Assembly (NCBI RefSeq): GCF_001571225.1 | Contig: NZ_BCTJ01000002.1 | Span: forward strand, 186,001-250,000 | Length of the DNA stretch: 64,000 nt | DNA from: Hydrogenophaga palleronii NBRC 102513 | GTDB taxonomy: Bacteria; Pseudomonadota; Gammaproteobacteria; Burkholderiales; Burkholderiaceae_C | Reading direction: 5' to 3' | Shown here: positions 53,491 through 61,865 of the stretch, in pieces | Layout of the letters: every line of letters begins with the position of its first letter | How positions within the stretch are numbered: position 1 is the first letter of the stretch | The notes under the pieces: model-generated | The model's input: the letters and a program-made list of their open reading frames with translations, nothing else | Told to the model about the DNA's origin: nothing | Databases searched by the model: none | Made by a program: the position numbers and the translations under genes

Positions 53491-54660
53491 TCAGACCCTT
53501 TCCATGATGAGGGTGGCGCTGCCATGGCGCGTGCCGAGTGAGCCACCCGTGCCCTGCGCGAGCGCGAGCGTGCAGCCCGGAACCTGCACGGCGGGGTGGG
53601 CCTCGCCGCGCAACTGCCGCACGGCCTCGATCACCTTGGTGATGCCGCCGCGGTTGGCGGGGTGGTTGTTGCACAGGCCGCCGCCATCGGTGTTGAACGG
53701 CAACCTGCCGCTGCCCGAAATCAGGTTGCCGTCAGCCACGAAGCGGCCGCCTTCGCCCTTCTTGCAGAAGCCCAGGTCTTCCAGTTGCATCAGCACCGTG
53801 ATGGTGAAGCTGTCGTAGATCGAGGCGTACTGGATGTCGGCGGGTGTCACGCCCGCTTCGGCGAAAGCGGCCGGGCCAGACCAGGCCGCGCCGGTATAGG
53901 TGAGGTCCACCTCGCCGCCGAACTGGCCCTTGATCGCCTCGCCCGCGCCGAGCACGCGCACCAGTGGGCGCTTCAGGCTCTTCGCGATCTCGGGTCGCAC
54001 CACCAGCAGAGCGCCGCCGCCGTCGCTGATCACGCAGCAGTCCATTCGGTGGAGCGGGTCGGCCACCATCGGCGACTGCATCACCTGTTCCACCGTGAGC
54101 ACATCGCGCAGCATGGCATGCGGGTTGTGTTGCGCGTGGTGTGAGGCGGCCACCTTGATCCAGGCCAGCTGCTCGCTGGTAGTACCGAAGGCGTGCATGT
54201 GGCGCATCGCGGCCATGGCATACATGTTCACCGTAGCGTGCGCATACGGCAGTTCCCACTCCAGGTCGGGCTGGTTCGGGTTGCCCGGGCGCGGTGCGGT
54301 GCCGGTCGCCATGCCCTCGCTGCGCGGGCGGCCCGCCAGCGTGATGAGCGCGACATTGCACTTGCCCGCGGCAATCGCCTGCGCGGCGTGCGCCACATGA
54401 ATCAGGTAGGAGCTGCCACCGGTGTCGGTGCTGTCGATGTGGCGCAACCGGAGGTTCATGTAGTCGGCCATCGACGAGGCGCCCAGGCCCGGTGCGTCGC
54501 CAGCGCAGAAGTAGCCGTCGACGTCGTCTTTGGAGAGCCCGGCATCGGCCAGCGCGCCGCGCGCGCATTCGGCGTGCAACTGCGCGACGGACTTGTCCGG
54601 GGCGTGGCGGGTGGGGTGTTCGAAAGCGCCTGCGATGAAGGCTTTCCCCTTGATGCTCAT
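53491..54660 (-). CDS. Thiolase-fold protein, SCP2/Ltp2 type
   Basis: 389 residues. Start MSIKGKAFIAGAFEHPTRHA; the fold landmarks are DVDGYFCAGDAPG, HRMDCCVISDGGGALLVV, FAEAGVTPADIQYASIYDSF and PFNTDGGGLCNNHPANRGG. The place where thiolases carry the nucleophilic Cys (C-SG) reads DTGGSSYLIHVAHAAQA with no Cys, as in Ltp2-like aldolases. With the DUF35 partner it more likely performs a retro-aldol cleavage or a related C-C reaction than classical thiolysis. The start overlaps the previous stop (ATGA on the minus strand). Confidence 0.82.
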   Translation of the reverse strand: MSIKGKAFIAGAFEHPTRHAPDKSVAQLHAECARGALADAGLSKDDVDGYFCAGDAPGLGASSMADYMNLRLRHIDSTDTGGSSYLIHVAHAAQAIAAGKCNVALITLAGRPRSEGMATGTAPRPGNPNQPDLEWELPYAHATVNMYAMAAMRHMHAFGTTSEQLAWIKVAASHHAQHNPHAMLRDVLTVEQVMQSPMVADPLHRMDCCVISDGGGALLVVRPEIAKSLKRPLVRVLGAGEAIKGQFGGEVDLTYTGAAWSGPAAFAEAGVTPADIQYASIYDSFTITVLMQLEDLGFCKKGEGGRFVADGNLISGSGRLPFNTDGGGLCNNHPANRGGITKVIEAVRQLRGEAHPAVQVPGCTLALAQGTGGSLGTRHGSATLIMERV

Positions 54661-55514
54661 GGCGCCGCCTTTCCGGTGGCGGAAACGGCGTCGCTGCCGT
54701 CGACCCGGCCGCGGCCGAAAGAGGCCAGTGTCTTGCGAACATCTGCCTCGGACGGACGCGCGTAGTAGCCGGTGCGGCTCACGCCGGTGCCCGACACGCG
54801 CCGCAGCGTGACCATAGTCTCGGTCATCTTGAGCAGCGCGCCGGTCACGTCCAGCACGGTGGCCCCGGCGATCTGGTTCAAGCCTTGCTGCACGCAGAGC
54901 AGATTGAGCAGGCCGCAGCCCGGCACGATGACCTCCGCGCCCTCGGCAACCAGCTTCGCGCCGGCCTCGTTGAGCAGGGTGATGGCGGGCGCGGGGTCGC
55001 CGGTGATGGCCTTTTCCAGGGTGTCCATCGACAGGTCGACCGCGTGCATGCCGCTCATGCGCGCGCGAAGCCCGTAGCGCTCGACCAGGCTGTCGTAGAC
55101 CTTGACGTTGAGCGCCTCGGAGTGCGAAAGAATGGCGAAGCGCTGTCCGAGCATGCAGGCCATGTGAATGCCCGTCTCGGCCAGACCCATGACGGGGATG
55201 TCCAGGATCTCGCGCAGCTCGTGCAGGATCGGGTCGAGGAAGCAGCCGATGCCCACGCCGTCGAAGCCCTCGTCGGCCGCCGCCACGATGGAGTCCATCA
55301 TGTCGCTGCTCTTGAGGAAGAACGCGGCGCGGGTGTAGCTGCCGAAGGTCGGCCGCAAGGTGCCGCGCACCACCACCTCGACCTGGGGTCCGAGGACGCG
55401 GGCCGCGTGCGCGACGATGGCCTCGTTGTAGGCCGGGTATCGGGTGATGGGGGTACTGCTTTGCCAGAGGATGCGCAGGGGTGCGGCGTGGTGCGCGGTG
55501 GTTGATGGGGTCAC
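54657..55514 (-). CDS. Asp/Glu/hydantoin racemase superfamily protein
   Basis: 285 residues from a GTG that has AGGAGA 7 bases upstream; the longer frame before it lacks such a site and overlaps the divergent gene. LRILWQSSTPITRYPAY starts the domain. The two catalytic cysteines of the family are present: Cys91 in GVGIGCFLDP and Cys200 in VIVPGCGLLNLL. Members include hydantoin and Asp/Glu racemases and maleate isomerase. In a catabolic operon it may racemise or cis-trans isomerise a dicarboxylic acid; the substrate is not evident. Confidence 0.82.
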   Translation of the reverse strand: MTPSTTAHHAAPLRILWQSSTPITRYPAYNEAIVAHAARVLGPQVEVVVRGTLRPTFGSYTRAAFFLKSSDMMDSIVAAADEGFDGVGIGCFLDPILHELREILDIPVMGLAETGIHMACMLGQRFAILSHSEALNVKVYDSLVERYGLRARMSGMHAVDLSMDTLEKAITGDPAPAITLLNEAGAKLVAEGAEVIVPGCGLLNLLCVQQGLNQIAGATVLDVTGALLKMTETMVTLRRVSGTGVSRTGYYARPSEADVRKTLASFGRGRVDGSDAVSATGKAAP

Positions 55515-55671
55515 GGCAATGTCTCCTGTGCGGCCAGCATACTGTGCCGCTGCGCGGCGCGGCATTGCACGTGGCGCAAAGGTACTTTGTATCGCTTGCG
55601 GGTGCATTTGCTGGCGCGCGCGCGTGGCCGAACGGACAATGCCGCGACCCGATCTTTTGTCGAAAGTCACG

Positions 55672-56790
55672 ATGACGAGTGCTCTGTTCCAGCCTTTTCA
55701 GTTGCGCGATCTCACGCTACCCAACCGCATCGTGGTCTCGCCCATGTGCCAGTACAGCGCGGTGAACGGCAATGCCACCGACTGGCACCTTCTCCATCTT
55801 GGTCAATACGCGGTGTCGGGTGCGGGGCTGCTGGTGATCGAGGCCACGGGCGTCGAACCCGAAGGACGCATCACCGCCGAATGCCTGGGCCTGTGGTCGG
55901 ACGAGAACGAGGCGGCGCTCGCCCGTGTGCTGCAGGTCGTGCGACCGTTTGCCAGCATGCCCATCGGCATCCAGCTCGGCCATGCGGGCCGCAAGGCCTC
56001 GGTGCGCCGACCGGGCGCAGGGCGCGGCAACCTGCCCCTGAGCGAAGGCGGCTGGAAAACCTTCGGTCCCACCGATGCGGCCTTCGGCCCGGGCTGGGAG
56101 GAGCCCCGCGCGCTCGATCGCGCCGGCATGGACCGCGTCACGCAGGCCTTTGTGCAGGCCACGCAACGGGCCGATCGGCTCGACCTGGACCTGCTCGAAA
56201 TCCACGCCGCGCACGGTTATCTGCTCAGCGCCTTCCTCTCGCCATTGGGCAATGCCCGCACCGATGCGTACGGCGGCAACCGGGAGGGGCGCATGCGTTT
56301 CCCGCTGGAAGTGATCGAAGCGGTGCGTGCCGCCTGGCCCGCCCACAAACCGATGGGCGTTCGCTTCAACGGCACCGACTGGCTGGACGGCGGCCTCACA
56401 GGTGAAGACGCCGTGGCCTTCGCGCACCAGCTCAAGGCGCGGGGTGTGGATTACATGGATCTGTCGTCCGGTGGCAGCGCGCGCGCGGAGATCCCGCTCG
56501 GCCCCGGTTACCAGGTGCCGTATGCAGCCCAGGTGAAGCGCGAGGTGGATGTGGCGACGATGTGTGTCGGCCTGATACGCGACCCGGTGCATGCGCAGGC
56601 CATCGTCGAGCGGGGTGATGCCGACCTGGTCGGGCTCGGGCGCGGCATGCTCAACGATCCGCGCTGGGCCTGGCATGCGGCCGAGGCGCTGGGCGCGAAG
56701 GTGACGGTGCCGCACCAGTACCTGCGCGGCGAAACCACGGCGGGCCTGCCGTCGCAAGACACCATCATCCGCTCCGCTGCAGCGCGCTGA
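55672..56790 (+). CDS. Old yellow enzyme, YqjM-like NADPH ene-reductase
   Basis: 372 residues. LFQPFQLRDLTLPNRIVVSP is followed by Cys26 and Tyr28 (MCQYS), which tune the flavin in YqjM-type enzymes. The substrate-binding His pair is in EIHAAHGYLLSAFLSPLGN, and FMN contacts appear at GRGMLNDPRW. It reduces activated C=C bonds of enones, in keeping with a cyclic-ketone pathway. The ATG was chosen by homology to family starts; one eleven codons earlier exists, and the ribosome site is weak. It is divergent from the leftward racemase-thiolase-DUF35 unit and ends at a terminator. Confidence 0.88.
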   Translation: MTSALFQPFQLRDLTLPNRIVVSPMCQYSAVNGNATDWHLLHLGQYAVSGAGLLVIEATGVEPEGRITAECLGLWSDENEAALARVLQVVRPFASMPIGIQLGHAGRKASVRRPGAGRGNLPLSEGGWKTFGPTDAAFGPGWEEPRALDRAGMDRVTQAFVQATQRADRLDLDLLEIHAAHGYLLSAFLSPLGNARTDAYGGNREGRMRFPLEVIEAVRAAWPAHKPMGVRFNGTDWLDGGLTGEDAVAFAHQLKARGVDYMDLSSGGSARAEIPLGPGYQVPYAAQVKREVDVATMCVGLIRDPVHAQAIVERGDADLVGLGRGMLNDPRWAWHAAEALGAKVTVPHQYLRGETTAGLPSQDTIIRSAAAR

Positions 56791-56828
56791 AGACGGGATG
56801 CATGCGCTCGCAGGTTCTTGTGTGCCCG

Positions 56829-56863
56829 CCCCCGGGGCTCGCGGGGAGCCCGGGCCTTTTTTT
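56829..56863 (+). terminator. Intrinsic terminator after the ene-reductase gene
   Basis: CCCGGGGCTC, short loop GCGG, then GGAGCCCGGGC and seven T, allowing one bulged G. It lies 38 bases after the stop. Confidence 0.85.
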
Positions 56864-56887
56864 GAAAAACTTTGACCAGGAGAAAAC

Positions 56888-57664
56888 ATGCTGCTGAAAG
56901 ACAAGGTAGCGCTCGTCACGGGCGCGGGTTCGGGCATCGGGCGCGAGGTGGCGTTGGCGTTTGCGCGCGAAGGCGCATGTGTGGTGGTGGCCGACGTGGA
57001 CGCAACAGGCGGCGAGGAAACCGTGGCACGGATCCATGCGGGCGCGGACGGGGGTGGCTCCTCGCCGGGCGCGCTGTTCGTCCGCATGGACGTGTCCGAC
57101 CCCGCCGACCACGAGGCGGCCGTGGCATCGGCGGTGCAACGCTTTGGTGCCTTGCACGTTGCCTGCAACAACGCCGGCATTGCGCGGGGCAGCCCAGAGG
57201 CCGCGGTGCCGCTGGCGCAGATTTCGGCCCGCGACTGGCAGCGCGTGATCGACGTGAACCTCTCCGGCACGTTCCATGGCCTGCGCACGCAGATCCCAGC
57301 CCTGCTGGCGGCAGGCGGCGGCGCCATCGTCAACGTAGCCTCGGTGCTGGGCCAGGTCGGCAATCTCTCGCTGTCGCCGTACGTGGCGTCCAAGCATGGC
57401 ATCGTGGGCCTCACCCGGGCGGCCGCGCTCGACTACGCGCAGCAGGGTGTGCGCGTCAACGCCGTCGGCCCCGGCTACATCGATACGCCGATCCTCTCCG
57501 CCGCCTCGGCGGAGGCGCGTGCGCGCATGGTCGCGCAGCATCCGATGGGGCGGCTGGGCGGAGCGGGGGAGATCGCCGAACTCGTGCTGTGGCTCTGCAG
57601 CGAGCGCGCTAGTTTCTGCACGGGAGGCTACTACCCGGCGGACGGTGGTTTCCTGGCGCGCTAA
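56888..57664 (+). CDS. Short-chain dehydrogenase/reductase
   Basis: 258 residues; CCAGGAG lies just before the ATG. VALVTGAGSGIGREVALAFA, NNAGIARGSP, NVASVLG and YVASKHGIVGLTRAAALDYA give a complete classical SDR, and the end is GYYPADGGFLAR. The enzyme should act on a secondary alcohol or ketone, perhaps that reduced by the neighbouring ene-reductase. It starts its own transcript after the terminator. 57665-57909 downstream holds no gene. Confidence 0.88.
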   Translation: MLLKDKVALVTGAGSGIGREVALAFAREGACVVVADVDATGGEETVARIHAGADGGGSSPGALFVRMDVSDPADHEAAVASAVQRFGALHVACNNAGIARGSPEAAVPLAQISARDWQRVIDVNLSGTFHGLRTQIPALLAAGGGAIVNVASVLGQVGNLSLSPYVASKHGIVGLTRAAALDYAQQGVRVNAVGPGYIDTPILSAASAEARARMVAQHPMGRLGGAGEIAELVLWLCSERASFCTGGYYPADGGFLAR

Positions 57665-57909
57665 GCGTGTTGTCCTGCAGGCCTGCTGGCGAGAGGATCT
57701 CTCCATTGCTGAAGCGTCCCGCGTGCGTGAGCACCTGGTCACCCCGATACCCCCCCTATCGGTTCCTGCAAAGCTGCTGTTCGCCCCATGGGCCTTCCTT
57801 CAGGGGAAGGCAGTTCTTAGAATTTTTCGTGCACATTGCATGGCGATTTTTCCAAGTATGTCTGCGTGCAGTATGCCAAAAACTCTTACAACGAATGGAG
57901 ACAGGACAC

Positions 57910-58566
57910 ATGAAAAGCTCCCCTTCTACCGCGCGCTGCCGGTACCTGAAGGCCGCGTTTCCGACGGGCGTGGAGGCCTCTTTTCGCGCATTCGCCCAGC
58001 AGTTTCCACGCGCACCGTCGAGGCCCGATGGTTACACCATGGTCGTGGGCAACATCGGTCCGCTGGCCATTGCCCAGGCCGTGCGCGATGACGTACCTTA
58101 CGACGTGTTCAGGGACTTCTCATTTGTCGGCAGTGCCTGCTTGATCGAGATGGTTCTGGTCATCCGCCCGGGTCTCAATATCACCACCTTCGAACAGATG
58201 CTGGCGCATACCAAGGCCAATCCGGGCAAGCTGAGCTACACCGTCTCCCGCGGCCTGGGCACGTTCATCCACTTGCAGATGGCGTCTCTTAAGGCCTTGG
58301 CCGGTATGAACATCGTCGCTGTGCCCTACAAGGGTGAGGTCCCGGCCGTGACCGACATGCTGTGCGGACACGTGGCAATTGGTCTCATCTCTACGTCCCT
58401 GGCAGCGTCGTATGTCAAGTCCAGTAAGCTCAACGTACTGGTCCTGCCCGCGCTCAGCCGCTCCAGCCTGCTGCCGGACGTGCCGCCGAATAGCGAGATG
58501 AAGGCAGGTGTGGGGTTCAAGGCCCATAGCTGGAGCGTGTTCTTGGCCCCCGCCGCCAAGCCGGCG
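57910..58566 (+). pseudogene. Bug/TctC receptor with internal and C-terminal deletion
   Basis: GGAGACAGG precedes an ATG (MKSSPSTARCRYLKAAF, a worn signal peptide running to AFAQQFPRAP). It then jumps straight to RPDGYTMVVGNIGPLAIAQA, missing the ~65 residues with the PIR--VP and ENRPGAGG landmarks. Normal receptor sequence follows (ANPGKLSYTVSRGLGTFIHL, AVPYKGEVPAVTDMLCGH) up to SWSVFLAPAAKPA, where it fuses to a dioxygenase remnant. The receptor cannot fold normally. Confidence 0.75.
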
Positions 58567-58800
58567 CTTCGCAAGACCTGCTGGACGCCCTCTTCGCCAC
58601 TGCGAAGAGCGAGCGCAACGTCTGGCGCCATGCGTGGGCGCCAGGCGACCTGGTGCTTTTGGACAAATGCGCCACGCTGCACCGGGGCACCGCGTGGCAG
58701 GGGGGGCGATCCCCGCCTGATGTTCCGAACCACCACCAGCGCCATCGAAGCGGATGGCTTGGACAATGTGCGTCCCCTCCCCGCGAAAGAACCCGCATGA
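58567..58800 (+). pseudogene. C-terminal scrap of a TauD/TfdA-type dioxygenase
   Basis: In the frame beginning about 58572 the DNA reads QDLLDALFATAKSERNVWRH then AWAPGDLVLLDKCATLHRG, the last metal-His region of alpha-ketoglutarate-dependent dioxygenases (W-PGDL---DN--LHR). After a shift near 58705 it continues PRLMFRTTTSAIEADGLDN, the R---RTT arginine segment. The first ~200 residues are missing. The stop overlaps the next start as ATGA, so the original dioxygenase was coupled to the amidohydrolase gene. Confidence 0.75.
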
Positions 58801-59894
58801 GCATCGCGCCCAGCAAAGACCATCCGGACACCGGTTACCGCGGCAACCTGGTGAAGGACACGAAGACTGTGAACGCCTGGCTCGCGGGCTGCGCGCCGGA
58901 GCCGGCACTCGAACCCGAGCTGCCGATCATCGATTCGCACACCCATTTCTGGGACCTGCAGGACTTTGGGAGCCGCTACCTCTTCGACGACATGCGGGAC
59001 GATGTGATGAACTGTGGTCACAACATCGAGGCGACGGTGTTCATCGAGGCGGCGGCCATGTACCGTGCCAACGGGCCGGAGCACCTGAGATCGCTCGGCG
59101 AGGTCGAGTTCGCGCGCGGTATGGCCGCCATGGCCGACAGTGGGCTGTATGGCACATGCCGCATGGCGGCCGTGATCGTCGGCCAGGTCGATCTTCGGCT
59201 CGGCGATGCGGCCGGCGACGTTCTCGATGCGGCCGTCGAGGCCGCGGGCGGGCGCTTTCGTGGCGTGCGCCACCAGACGCCGTTCGACAGCGGCGAAATC
59301 GGCTCGTACCTGCGCCACCGCATGCCCGAACACCTGTTGCGCGATCCGGGCTTCCAGCTCGGTGCGGCACAGCTTGTGCGGCGCAACCTGAGCCTGGACG
59401 TCTGGCTGTTCCATCCGCAGCTCGAGGACGTGGCTGTGCTCGCCCGGGCGTTGCCGGACCTGCGAATTGTGGTGAACCACGTGGGTGGGCCACTCGGCGT
59501 GGGGCCGTACCAGGGAAAGCGGGATGAGGTGTTCTCCTCGTGGCGCGCCGGCATGGAGGCGCTTGCGCAGCACCTGAACGTGCACGTGAAGCTGGGTGGC
59601 ATGGGTATGCCGGTGTTCGGCAACGGCCTGCACCTGCGCGGCGTCCCCCCCGATTCGCAGACGCTGGCCACCACCTGGAAGCCGGTGGTGGACACCTGTA
59701 TCGAGCTCTTTGGCGCGAGCCGGTGCATGTTCGAAAGCAATTTTCCGGTGGACAAGCAGGCCTACGGGTACAGCGAGGTGTGGAATGCGTTCAAACGCCT
59801 CACGCACGCGCTGCCGGCCGCTGACCGAGCGCAGCTCTTCAAGGGCACGGCGGCGCGCATCTACCGCATGGACGACAAGGGACATCAAAAATGA
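58797..59894 (+). CDS. Amidohydrolase-2 family lactonase-like enzyme (COG3618 type)
   Basis: 365 residues. IIDSHTHFWDLQDFGSRYLF carries the metal-binding HxH; later FRGVRHQTPFD, IVVNHVGGPLG and CMFESNFPVDKQAYG (metal Asp/Asn region) mark the TIM-barrel family that includes 2-pyrone-4,6-dicarboxylate lactonase and other lactonases. In this pathway it may open a lactone, for instance one formed by Baeyer-Villiger oxidation. It is coupled to a lost dioxygenase upstream and to the SDR downstream by ATGA overlaps. Confidence 0.85.
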   Translation: MSIAPSKDHPDTGYRGNLVKDTKTVNAWLAGCAPEPALEPELPIIDSHTHFWDLQDFGSRYLFDDMRDDVMNCGHNIEATVFIEAAAMYRANGPEHLRSLGEVEFARGMAAMADSGLYGTCRMAAVIVGQVDLRLGDAAGDVLDAAVEAAGGRFRGVRHQTPFDSGEIGSYLRHRMPEHLLRDPGFQLGAAQLVRRNLSLDVWLFHPQLEDVAVLARALPDLRIVVNHVGGPLGVGPYQGKRDEVFSSWRAGMEALAQHLNVHVKLGGMGMPVFGNGLHLRGVPPDSQTLATTWKPVVDTCIELFGASRCMFESNFPVDKQAYGYSEVWNAFKRLTHALPAADRAQLFKGTAARIYRMDDKGHQK

Positions 59895-60715
59895 CGAAAC
59901 GCGTGTGCATGGTGACGGGTGGCTCGCGGGGCCTGGGGCGTGCGATGGTGAAAGGCCTTCTAGAGAGCGGTCATCGGGTGGCCTGCGTGGACCATGACGC
60001 CGTTTCGCTCGATGAGCTGGCGAAGAAGGAAGCCGCGCGTGGCGACGATTTCCTCACCGTGCGGGCAGACCTCTCGCAAGAGGCGGGCTGTGCTGACGCG
60101 CTGACCGCCGTGCAAGCGCGCTTCGGCCACGTCGATGTGCTGGTCAACAACGCCGGCATCGGCCAGCCCTCCATCCGACCGGACCACTGGACCAACCCGA
60201 TCAAGTTCTGGGAGGTGACCCCCACGCAATGGAACTGCTTCTTCGCGGTAAACGCGACGGCGGGGTTTCTGCTGGCGCGTGCGGTGGCTCCGGGCATGGT
60301 TGAGCGCGGCTGGGGTCGCATCGTGGGCATCACGACGAGCCTGGATTCGATGCTCCGCGCGGGACAGACTCCCTACGGCGCGACGAAGGCCGCGACCGAG
60401 GCCTTCACCACGGTGATGGCCGCCGACCTGGCAGGGACCGGCGTGACGGCCAACATCATCGTGCCCGGTGGCCTGACGAACACCGCCCTGGTGAACGACA
60501 CCGTGCCCTACGACCGGGCGACGATGCTGCAGCCGGAGGTGATGGTGGCGCCACTGCTGTGGCTGGTGTCCGATGCGGCGAACACCGTGACCTCGCGCCG
60601 CTACATCGGTGCGCGGTGGGATACCGCGCTACCCCTGGCCACCGCCGAGGCGCAGGCCGGTGCACCGGCCGCGTGGGCGGCGCTGGGCCAGCAGATGATT
60701 TCTATGAAAAAGTAG
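59891..60715 (+). CDS. Short-chain dehydrogenase/reductase
   Basis: 274 residues, coupled by ATGA to the amidohydrolase gene. VCMVTGGSRGLGRAMVKGLL, NNAGIGQPSIRP, GITTSLDSM and YGATKAATEAFTTVMAADLA give a full SDR active site. The C-terminus is unusual in reading ANTVTSRRYIGARWDTALP instead of the common G--I-VDGG. The pair probably acts on successive intermediates (dehydrogenation then lactone or ester hydrolysis). It ends the cluster before the transporter genes. Confidence 0.87.
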   Translation: MTKRVCMVTGGSRGLGRAMVKGLLESGHRVACVDHDAVSLDELAKKEAARGDDFLTVRADLSQEAGCADALTAVQARFGHVDVLVNNAGIGQPSIRPDHWTNPIKFWEVTPTQWNCFFAVNATAGFLLARAVAPGMVERGWGRIVGITTSLDSMLRAGQTPYGATKAATEAFTTVMAADLAGTGVTANIIVPGGLTNTALVNDTVPYDRATMLQPEVMVAPLLWLVSDAANTVTSRRYIGARWDTALPLATAEAQAGAPAAWAALGQQMISMKK

Positions 60716-61106
60716 TCGCCCATCTCGGTCGATGCGGGTACATGAACCCATCTCGCTTTTTCAACTGAGCATTTCCAATTGATCGCGCTGCGCGAGGGCG
60801 TGCGTGATTAGCATCTGTCTAGCAAGAACAAAATTTAGGAGACATGCCGTGGTATTTCAAGAATGGCTCCTGCATCTGCAACGGGTCGGGTTAGACGGGG
60901 TGCCTGCCACCGAGCCCCCGGCTGCGTGATTCAGCGCCTACCCGCGCGCACAGCAGGTCTTTCGCTGCGATGTGTGCGCCACACGTCTTCCAAAACTTAC
61001 ATCTGATCCATCGCGGCGCAGGGTGCCTGCGTGTCCGCTAACACTTGAAACGAGGGGCCGATGAACGCTGCCACCCGCTTTGGCGCCTGCAACCAGGCGT
61101 GCATCC
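60716..61106. other. Intergenic stretch before the ABC transporter operon
   Basis: About 390 bases of lower GC at the start (to ~60850) with no convincing gene. One 16-codon frame at 60844 (MPWYFKNGSCICNGSG) follows AGGAGAC but ends at once; it may be the leader of a lost receptor gene. The promoter of the transporter operon should lie here, but no clear boxes stand out. Confidence 0.5.
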
Positions 61107-61865
61107 ATGAGCGCTGACTACATCCTTGAGGCGACGGGACTCACCAAGCAGTTCCGTGGCTTCTACGCCGTCAAGGACGTGGACCTGCGCGTGCGCAGAC
61201 ATTCCATCCATGCCCTGATCGGGCCCAACGGCGCCGGGAAGACCACCTGCTTCAACCTGCTGACCACCTTTCTCCCGGCCAGCGCCGGCACGATCACCTT
61301 CAATGGCCGGCGCATTGAACGGAGCGACCCGGCGACGGTCGCGCGCCGGGGGCTGGTGCGTTCGTTCCAGATCTCTGCCGTGTTCGGCCACATGACCGTG
61401 CTGGAGAACGTGCGCGTTGCCCTGCAGCGCAAGACCCGCTGGAGTCATACGTTCTGGCGCAGCGAACGCGTGTTGCAGGATTTGGAGCGCAAGGCGCGCG
61501 ATCTGGTGGCCTCGGTGGGACTTTCGCCCTGGGAGCACACGCTGGCGGGCGAGCTGTCGTATGGGCGAAAGCGCGCGCTGGAGCTGGTGACCACGGTGGC
61601 CTTGGAGCCTGAACTGATCCTGCTGGACGAGCCAATGGCCGGCCTCGGCCATGAGGACATTGAGCCCGCCATGCAGCTCATCAAGGAAGCGGCGAAGGGT
61701 CGCACCGTGCTCATGGTGGAACACAACATGAAGGTGATTGCCCACCTGTGCGACCACGTTACGGTGCTGCAGTCGGGGTCGGTGCTCGCGGAGGGCAGCT
61801 ACGAACAGGTGGCGACAGACCCGCGCGTACAGGTCGCATACATGGGAGGCGATGGTGGTCACTGA
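61107..61865 (+). CDS. livG: Branched-chain-type ABC importer ATPase (LivG)
   Basis: 252 residues. Walker A IGPNGAGKTTCFNLLTTFLP (Lys45), the LivG-specific FLPASAGTITFNGRRI and ARRGLVRSFQISAVFGHMTV, signature LSYGRKRALELV, Walker B LILLDEPMAGL, switch His in MVEHNMKVI. It powers a HAAT-type importer with LivF, LivH and LivM encoded next. An ATG at 61061 lies outside this frame and was not used. The product overlaps livF by 14 bases. Confidence 0.93.
   Translation: MSADYILEATGLTKQFRGFYAVKDVDLRVRRHSIHALIGPNGAGKTTCFNLLTTFLPASAGTITFNGRRIERSDPATVARRGLVRSFQISAVFGHMTVLENVRVALQRKTRWSHTFWRSERVLQDLERKARDLVASVGLSPWEHTLAGELSYGRKRALELVTTVALEPELILLDEPMAGLGHEDIEPAMQLIKEAAKGRTVLMVEHNMKVIAHLCDHVTVLQSGSVLAEGSYEQVATDPRVQVAYMGGDGGH

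Noticed and set aside
53491..54660. Ordinary acetyl-CoA acetyltransferase
   Set aside because: The N-terminal nucleophile cysteine motif is absent and a DUF35 partner is encoded next to it, so a classical thiolase call would overstate the evidence.
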